Source of the DNA: Candidatus Babelota bacterium
GTDB taxonomy: Bacteria; JAGOBX01
Direction of reading: 5' to 3'
Assembly: GCA_017999075.1 (NCBI GenBank)
Contig: JAGOBX010000067.1
Location: 1 to 11,394 of the forward strand
Length of the DNA stretch: 11,394 nucleotides
Both the position numbers and the translations under genes were made by a program. This document shows, one piece after another, positions 7,932 through 11,394 of the stretch. Position 1 is the stretch's first letter; each line of letters starts with the position of its first letter. The notes beneath the pieces were generated by a model. The model saw nothing but the letters and a program-made list of their open reading frames with translations, was not told the DNA's origin and did not search any database.

Positions 7932-8153
7932 TTATAATTGAATTTGAGCTTTCCAGACATTTCCATCTTTTGAACATGAAACGAGTATTTTTCCCATTCT
8001 GGAACACCACGATTGAATATCGCTATTGAAAGTTGAACAGTCTGCTTCAACATTAATAACGTCTCCGGCTGCCATTTTCATTGAAGCAATCTGTAATTTC
8101 AATACAGGCTGCGGGCAGGCCAGACCTTTAAAATCTAAATTATGAACTGCCAT
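7932..8153 (-). CDS. TusA/SirA-family sulfur-carrier protein
   Basis: A 73-aa cytoplasmic protein of the TusA fold, which carries persulfide sulfur on a conserved Cys for tRNA thiolation, cofactor synthesis or sulfur metabolism. The family motif is LDFKGLACPQPVLKL, with the active Cys at residue 13 in C-P-x-P. A second Cys pair lies in DCSTFNSDIQSWCSRMG. I chose the ATG at 8153 rather than one five codons upstream, because the upstream ATG sits inside the ribosome site: AGGAGG (8160-8165 on this strand) is six bases before the chosen start. It lies downstream of the aminotransferase gene and is probably co-transcribed. Which TusA subfamily it belongs to, and its partner, cannot be told; no YeeE/YedE, DsrE or rhodanese gene is next to it. 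Confidence 0.88.
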   Translation of the reverse strand: MAVHNLDFKGLACPQPVLKLQIASMKMAAGDVINVEADCSTFNSDIQSWCSRMGKILVSCSKDGNVWKAQIQL

Positions 8154-8171
8154 AATAAACCTCCTCATCCA

Positions 8172-9293
8172 TTATTTAAATATGCTTACTGCGGTTTTAA
8201 TAATGTGATTAAAATCGCTTTCAGATAATTTTGTATAAAAAGGCAATGTTATTATAGAACTTCCGAATTTTTCAGCATTCGGGAAATCGCCTTTTTTATA
8301 ACCATATAATTTTATATATATCGACATTAAATGTATAGGATTAAAATTTACAGCTACCGGTACGCTGTTATTCTGAAACTGTTCGATATAGTAATCTCTT
8401 TTTTCAGATTCGTTAACAATTATTACAAACAAATGATGCGCAGAAACTGAGTTTTCCGGCATTTCAGGAAAAGAAATTTTTTTTATATTTTTTAATGAAG
8501 TAATATATTTTTTATATAATTCCTGCCTTTTAATTAAAATATTTTCAATACGGTCAAGCTGATTTATAAGCAAAGACGAATGAATATTATCCAGATTGTA
8601 TTTCCAGCCTATTTCTGAGACGTCATAATGATTGTATTTATCGGTATATCTGTCAATAGCAGACTTTGACATTCCGTGTAATCTTAAAATTTTTAATTTA
8701 TCGGCAATTTTTTCGTCTTTAACAGCAATTGCTCCGCCTTCTCCGCACGATAAATTTTTTGTTGCGTAAAAACTATAACACGCTGCATCGCAGTATTCTG
8801 AAGAATTATAGTTATTTCTTTTTGATTCAAGGGAATGGGCGCAATCGCTTATAATTTTAAGATTGTTTTTTTTAGCTATTTTATAAATTTTTTCCATATC
8901 GCATAAAACGCCATATAAATGAACAGGTATTATAGCTTTTGTTTTTTTTGTGATTTTTGTTTCGATTGCTTTCGGATCAATATTTCCTGTTTCCGGTTCA
9001 ATATCTACGAAAACAGGTTTTGCTCCAGTATGAAGTATTGCATTGGCGGTTGCAACAAAACTCATCGGAGTAGTTATGACTTCATCGCCTTCTCCAATAC
9101 CAAAAGCAAGCAGAGCAATATGTAAAGCAGCAGTGCAGCTTGAAACTGCAACAACATGAGGAATTTTTAAATATGATGCTAATTTTTTTTCAAATAATGA
9201 TGTGACTTTTCCAGTTGTTAAAAAAGGGCTGCGTAAAACTTTCACAGCTTCTTCAATATCAGTTTCATCAATGTTATGAATATAAAATTCCAT
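8172..9293 (-). CDS. DegT/DnrJ/EryC1/StrS-family sugar aminotransferase
   Basis: A PLP enzyme of 373 aa that would transaminate a keto-sugar nucleotide to an amino sugar. Family landmarks are FLTTGKVTSLFEKKLA (24-39), SSCTAALHIAL (51-61), TTPMSFVATANAI (74-86), IPVHLYG (122-128), ISDCAHS (148-154, with D150 expected to pair with the pyridine nitrogen) and SFYATKNLSCGEGG (174-187), where K179 is the Schiff-base Lys. The ATG has AAAGG ten bases upstream. The substrate is not deducible. With gmd nearby a GDP-perosamine-type synthase is possible, and with rmlA a dTDP-keto-sugar is possible; the catalytic-loop wording looks closer to general ArnB/PseC-like members. It is separated from the TusA-like gene by 18 bp. 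Confidence 0.9.
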   Translation of the reverse strand: MEFYIHNIDETDIEEAVKVLRSPFLTTGKVTSLFEKKLASYLKIPHVVAVSSCTAALHIALLAFGIGEGDEVITTPMSFVATANAILHTGAKPVFVDIEPETGNIDPKAIETKITKKTKAIIPVHLYGVLCDMEKIYKIAKKNNLKIISDCAHSLESKRNNYNSSEYCDAACYSFYATKNLSCGEGGAIAVKDEKIADKLKILRLHGMSKSAIDRYTDKYNHYDVSEIGWKYNLDNIHSSLLINQLDRIENILIKRQELYKKYITSLKNIKKISFPEMPENSVSAHHLFVIIVNESEKRDYYIEQFQNNSVPVAVNFNPIHLMSIYIKLYGYKKGDFPNAEKFGSSIITLPFYTKLSESDFNHIIKTAVSIFK

Positions 9294-9488
9294 TTAGAAA
9301 ATACCTTTTACTAAAAAAATAAGTTACTATTTTTTGATTAATGCAGTTTTCTTGAATTTGTAAAAAAAATAATGGAAAACTGAATAAAATTCAAAATATA
9401 TAAATTATATTACAAAAAATAAAAAATAAAAGAATTTTTATAGAAAAATACAAAATCTATCAGTAAAATAAAAATCAAATAAAAACAA

Positions 9489-9542
9489 TGATTGAGAAAA
9501 TTGCAATATTAACCAATGTTAACGAGGAATTAGAAGGCTGAA
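9489..9542 (+). other. Very short ORF (17 aa), possible gene remnant
   Basis: ATG at 9489 opens a 17-residue frame (MIEKIAILTNVNEELEG) ending at TGA 9540-9542. Without that stop the frame would run only to a TAA shortly after. The residues read like the first beta strand of a real protein, but there is no ribosome site and it overlaps the dyad at 9509-9522. It could be chance or a decayed gene start. Confidence 0.2.
9509..9522. promoter_or_regulatory. Candidate operator dyad TTAAC-N4-GTTAA (copy 2)
   Basis: TTAAC-CAAT-GTTAA matches the half-sites and spacing of the dyad at 108-121. It lies about 50 bp upstream of the rmlA promoter candidate, in the gap shared with the divergent aminotransferase gene. 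The flanks (A on the left of both copies) are also similar. The regulator is unknown. Confidence 0.3.
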
Positions 9543-9571
9543 TAGAAAATTGGAATTCTTAAAAAAGTTTA

Positions 9572-9600
9572 TTGCATTTTTCATATTTTAATAGTATAAA
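9572..9600 (+). promoter_or_regulatory. Candidate promoter of the rmlA unit
   Basis: TTGCAT (9572-9577) and TATAAA (9595-9600) are 17 bp apart. Transcription would start near 9607, about 30 nt before the rmlA ATG. A second TATAAT at 9612-9617 lacks a good -35 partner. Confidence 0.4.
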
Positions 9601-9636
9601 TAATACCATAATATAATTAAAAACCGAGGTATAATT

Positions 9637-10407
9637 ATGAATGAAATAAAAGGCGTAATATTAGCTGGTGGATTAGGATCAAGGTTAGCACCATTGACCA
9701 ATATCACCAATAAACATTTATTACCTGTTTATAATAGGCCTATGATATATTATCCATTGCTGACCTTAGTAGAAGCTGGAATAAAAGATATAATGATTGT
9801 TACTGGAGGGAATAATGCTGGAGATTTTTTGAGGCTTTTAGGAAATGGGAGTGAATTCGGGCTTGAAGATTTGAATTATACTTATCAAAAAGGCGAAGGC
9901 GGAATTGCAGATGCATTAAAGCTTGTAAAGCATTTTGTTGGGTCAAGTAAATTTTGCGTTATACTTGGAGATAATATTATTGAAAAAAATATTAAGAAAT
10001 TGGTTGAAAATTTTAAAAAACAGGAAAAAGGCGCTAAAATATTATTGAAAAAAGTTCCTGATCCGCAACGATTCGGAGTTGCGACTTTGAAGAAAGACAG
10101 AGTAATTAAAATTACAGAAAAACCCAAAAAACCTGATACTAATTTTGCTGTTACCGGAATATATTTTTATCATTCGGACGTGTTTGAAATTATTAAAGAT
10201 TTGAAACCGTCAAAAAGAAATGAACTTGAAATAACAGATGTGAATAATCATTATATCGGAAATAACAGTATGACTTTTGATTTTCTTGACGGTTGGTGGA
10301 CAGATGCAGGAACATTCGAATCATTGTTCCGTGCAAATTATCTTGTGGCAAAAAAATTTGGATTATCTGCTTCAAAACTTATGAATATGAAAATAAAAGA
10401 GGATTAA
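9637..10407 (+). CDS. rmlA: Glucose-1-phosphate thymidylyltransferase-type nucleotidyltransferase
   Basis: Couples glucose-1-phosphate with dTTP to give dTDP-glucose, the entry to dTDP-rhamnose and dTDP-amino sugars. The N-terminal signature AGGLGSRLAPLT (10-21) and NKHLLPVYNRPMIYYPL (25-41) is the RmlA form. D112 in VILGDN and D223 in GWWTDAGT fit the two metal-binding aspartates, and KGEGGIADAL is the sugar/base contact region. At 256 aa it is shorter than the ~290-aa E. coli enzyme, apparently at the C-terminus. GAGG lies seven bases before the ATG. It is followed after 7 bp by the RmlC-like gene. rmlB and rmlD are not in the window, and the exact sugar or nucleotide specificity cannot be read from sequence alone. 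Confidence 0.88.
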   Translation: MNEIKGVILAGGLGSRLAPLTNITNKHLLPVYNRPMIYYPLLTLVEAGIKDIMIVTGGNNAGDFLRLLGNGSEFGLEDLNYTYQKGEGGIADALKLVKHFVGSSKFCVILGDNIIEKNIKKLVENFKKQEKGAKILLKKVPDPQRFGVATLKKDRVIKITEKPKKPDTNFAVTGIYFYHSDVFEIIKDLKPSKRNELEITDVNNHYIGNNSMTFDFLDGWWTDAGTFESLFRANYLVAKKFGLSASKLMNMKIKED

Positions 10408-10414
10408 TATAACA

Positions 10415-10876
10415 ATGAAACTTATAAAAGATGTTGAATTAAAAAAACTGCATTATAATGTTGATGAGAGAGGAAGACTTATAGAAATTTTCAGAAATGA
10501 CGATCCTATGTTTCAGCAATTTGGTCAAGTTTATATTACTACGGCTTATCCTGGAGTAATTAAAGGATGGCATTATCATAAATTGCAGGATGATTATTTT
10601 TTTGTTATTAAGAGTATGGCCAAAATAGTTTTGTTTGACAGTAGGAATGATTCTGAGACTAAAGGTATAATAAATGAATTTTTTTTGGGAGAACATAATC
10701 TTGCTTTATTAAAAATTCCCAAATTTGTTGTTCACGGTTTTAAATGCATAGGAGAATCAGAATGTCTTATAATGAATTGTCCTACTATACCATATAATCC
10801 GAAACAACCTGATGAATACAGGATTCCTCTTGAAACTGAAGATATAAATTACAATTGGGAACGTAAAAATGGGTGA
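10415..10876 (+). CDS. RmlC-like dTDP-4-keto-sugar epimerase (cupin)
   Basis: A 153-aa cupin of the dTDP-4-dehydrorhamnose 3,5-epimerase superfamily, shorter than the ~180-aa RmlC. Matching blocks are DERGRLIEIFR (17-27), YPGVIKGWHYHKLQDDYFFV (45-64), LLKIPKFVVHGF (98-109) and a C-terminal N-x-PTxPYNPKQPDEYRIP region. H53 fits the catalytic His and H107 the second conserved His; a Tyr in PYNPKQPDE may be the catalytic acid. The GWHYHK wording differs from the classical GLHFQ, so it may act on another 4-keto sugar or have a different outcome. AGAGGA (10398-10403) precedes the ATG. It is co-transcribed with rmlA, and a short ORF starts inside its last codons. Confidence 0.8.
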   Translation: MKLIKDVELKKLHYNVDERGRLIEIFRNDDPMFQQFGQVYITTAYPGVIKGWHYHKLQDDYFFVIKSMAKIVLFDSRNDSETKGIINEFFLGEHNLALLKIPKFVVHGFKCIGESECLIMNCPTIPYNPKQPDEYRIPLETEDINYNWERKNG

Positions 10877-10940
10877 AATTCAACCATTTAATCCTGATAT
10901 TATAAAAATGTCCTGGTTTAAATTAGTTTTTAATCATTAA
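10869..10940 (+). pseudogene. 5' stub of a possible lost third gene of the rmlA unit
   Basis: ATG at 10869 overlaps the RmlC-like stop by 8 bases (ATGGGTGA), as a coupled downstream gene would. It encodes 23 residues (MGEIQPFNPDIIK, then MSWFKLVFNH) before TAA at 10938-10940. The end lies inside the last codons of the convergent methyltransferase gene. The opening reads like the start of a normal protein, so a deletion or rearrangement that removed the rest is a reasonable inference, but it is too short to assign and may be fortuitous. Confidence 0.35.
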
Positions 10941-11394
10941 ATATATTCTGTTAAAACCAATAGAAACTGTTTTATGTTTTAAAATTTTCAGGTTTGAAAT
11001 TTTTGCAAGAGATTCAATTCCAGCTTTTGTCAGATATAGTTTATGATCGTTATATTCTTCATTGCCTATTTTTATTAATGATAACAACCATATTATTATG
11101 TGGGCATGCGGAAGCGGCGTTGAAATTATTGCTATTCCGTTTGGAGATAAGCAATCAGATATAAGATTAAAATGTCCTTGTAAATCAGTAAGATGTTCAA
11201 TAACTGCGAGGGAAAGTACGCAATCATAAGTTTTTTCCGGTTTCCATTTGTTTATATCCGCTTCAATAAAATTCATTTTTTCATTTGATTTTAATTCTGG
11301 ATTTATAAATAAATCAATTCCTGTGCAACTTGAATCAGGATTTTTTTTTTTAATGGCCAGTAAAATATTTCTTGAATATCCGCATCCAAGTTCG
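10923..11394 (-). CDS. SAM-dependent methyltransferase, N-terminus beyond window
   Basis: A class I (Methyltransf_11/23-like) methyltransferase open to the right edge, so the true start lies outside. An internal Met at 11276 is not the start: the frame continues upstream and encodes SAM motif I (ELGCGYS) at the very edge, then the acidic motif II (TGIDLF). Further on are DCVLSLAVIEHL (motif IV/post region) and LSPNGIAIISTPLPHA (motif V-like). The C-terminal 60 residues hold a hydrophobic stretch (IIIWLLSLI) and end MIKN. About 157 residues are visible. Its placement beside nucleotide-sugar genes suggests glycan, lipid or small-molecule methylation, but the substrate is unknown. An 11-base A run (T's at 11341-11351 on the plus strand) lies between motifs I and II. 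Confidence 0.85.
   Translation of the reverse strand, partial: ELGCGYSRNILLAIKKKNPDSSCTGIDLFINPELKSNEKMNFIEADINKWKPEKTYDCVLSLAVIEHLTDLQGHFNLISDCLSPNGIAIISTPLPHAHIIIWLLSLIKIGNEEYNDHKLYLTKAGIESLAKISNLKILKHKTVSIGFNRIYLMIKN

Larger units (their letters stand above)
9294..9636. other. 343-bp divergent intergenic region
   Basis: Very A/T-rich DNA between the divergent aminotransferase and rmlA genes. On the minus strand a TATAAT-like box (9409-9404) could serve the aminotransferase, but no good -35 accompanies it. Toward that gene lie nested inverted pairs: CAGTTTTC (9344-9351) with GAAAACTG (9375-9382), and TTGAATTT (9352-9359) with AAATTCAA (9387-9394). An A/T hairpin is at 9314-9335. Toward rmlA lie an 18-codon ORF, the TTAAC-N4-GTTAA dyad and a promoter candidate, listed separately. 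No RNA gene or mobile element is evident. Confidence 0.6.

Noticed and set aside
8154-8168. Upstream ATG as the start of the TusA-like gene, adding five residues (MRRFI).
   Set aside because: The AGGAGG ribosome site lies within those codons and is ideally spaced for the ATG at 8153.
9314-9335. A/T-only hairpin AAAAAATA...TATTTTTT as a terminator or attenuator.
   Set aside because: The stem is only 8 A-T pairs with no G/C, too weak to call in DNA of this composition.
9612-9617. TATAAT as the main rmlA -10 box.
   Set aside because: There is no -35-like sequence at suitable spacing, and it would leave a very short leader; the 9572-9600 pair fits better.
11277-11394. Methyltransferase start at the Met at 11276.
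   Set aside because: The same frame stays open to the edge and encodes SAM motif I (ELGCGYS), so the gene is partial.

Overview
This is an AT-rich bacterial window (about 30% G+C by eye) with tightly packed genes, the standard genetic code (TGA is used as a stop) and good Shine-Dalgarno sequences. The lipoprotein-processing genes lspA and lgt, a predicted lipoprotein and several nucleotide-sugar genes suggest a diderm (Gram-negative-type) organism. The phylum cannot be fixed from the sequence. An AT-rich Elusimicrobiota/Endomicrobium-like or similar host-associated lineage is a guess only.

Layout. (1) 1-461: an intergenic leader with inverted repeats, a tRNA-Arg(CCU) gene with a near-consensus promoter, then a second good promoter. 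(2) 462-7882: eight co-directional genes that look like one operon. They are gmd (GDP-mannose 4,6-dehydratase), a stand-alone cyclic-nucleotide-binding-fold protein, a DUF4254-like protein, a lipoprotein, lspA, lgt, an XRE-type HTH/coiled-coil protein, and a large helicase closely resembling the mitochondrial SUV3 RNA helicase. Four junctions are ATGA stop/start overlaps, and a perfect 19-bp hairpin terminator closes the unit. (3) 7932-9293, minus strand: a DegT-family sugar aminotransferase followed by a TusA-like sulfur carrier, running into the same terminator hairpin from the other side. (4) 9294-9636: a 343-bp divergent intergenic region with dyads, a possible promoter and a very short ORF. 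(5) 9637-10940: rmlA, an RmlC-like epimerase, and a short ORF that looks like the 5' stub of a lost third gene. (6) 10923-11394, minus strand: a SAM methyltransferase cut by the right edge of the window.

How the genes work together. gmd, the DegT aminotransferase, rmlA and the RmlC-like protein make or modify activated deoxy/amino sugars, probably for a surface glycan, but no single complete pathway is present (no rmlB, rmlD or glycosyltransferase is visible). LspA and Lgt would process the lipoprotein encoded directly upstream of them. The least explained part is the end of the long operon, where an HTH/coiled-coil protein of unknown target lies 2 bp from a SUV3-like helicase with an added C-terminal Cys4 motif and a TTG start. 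A 14-bp dyad, TTAAC-N4-GTTAA, occurs in both large intergenic regions and may be a shared operator.
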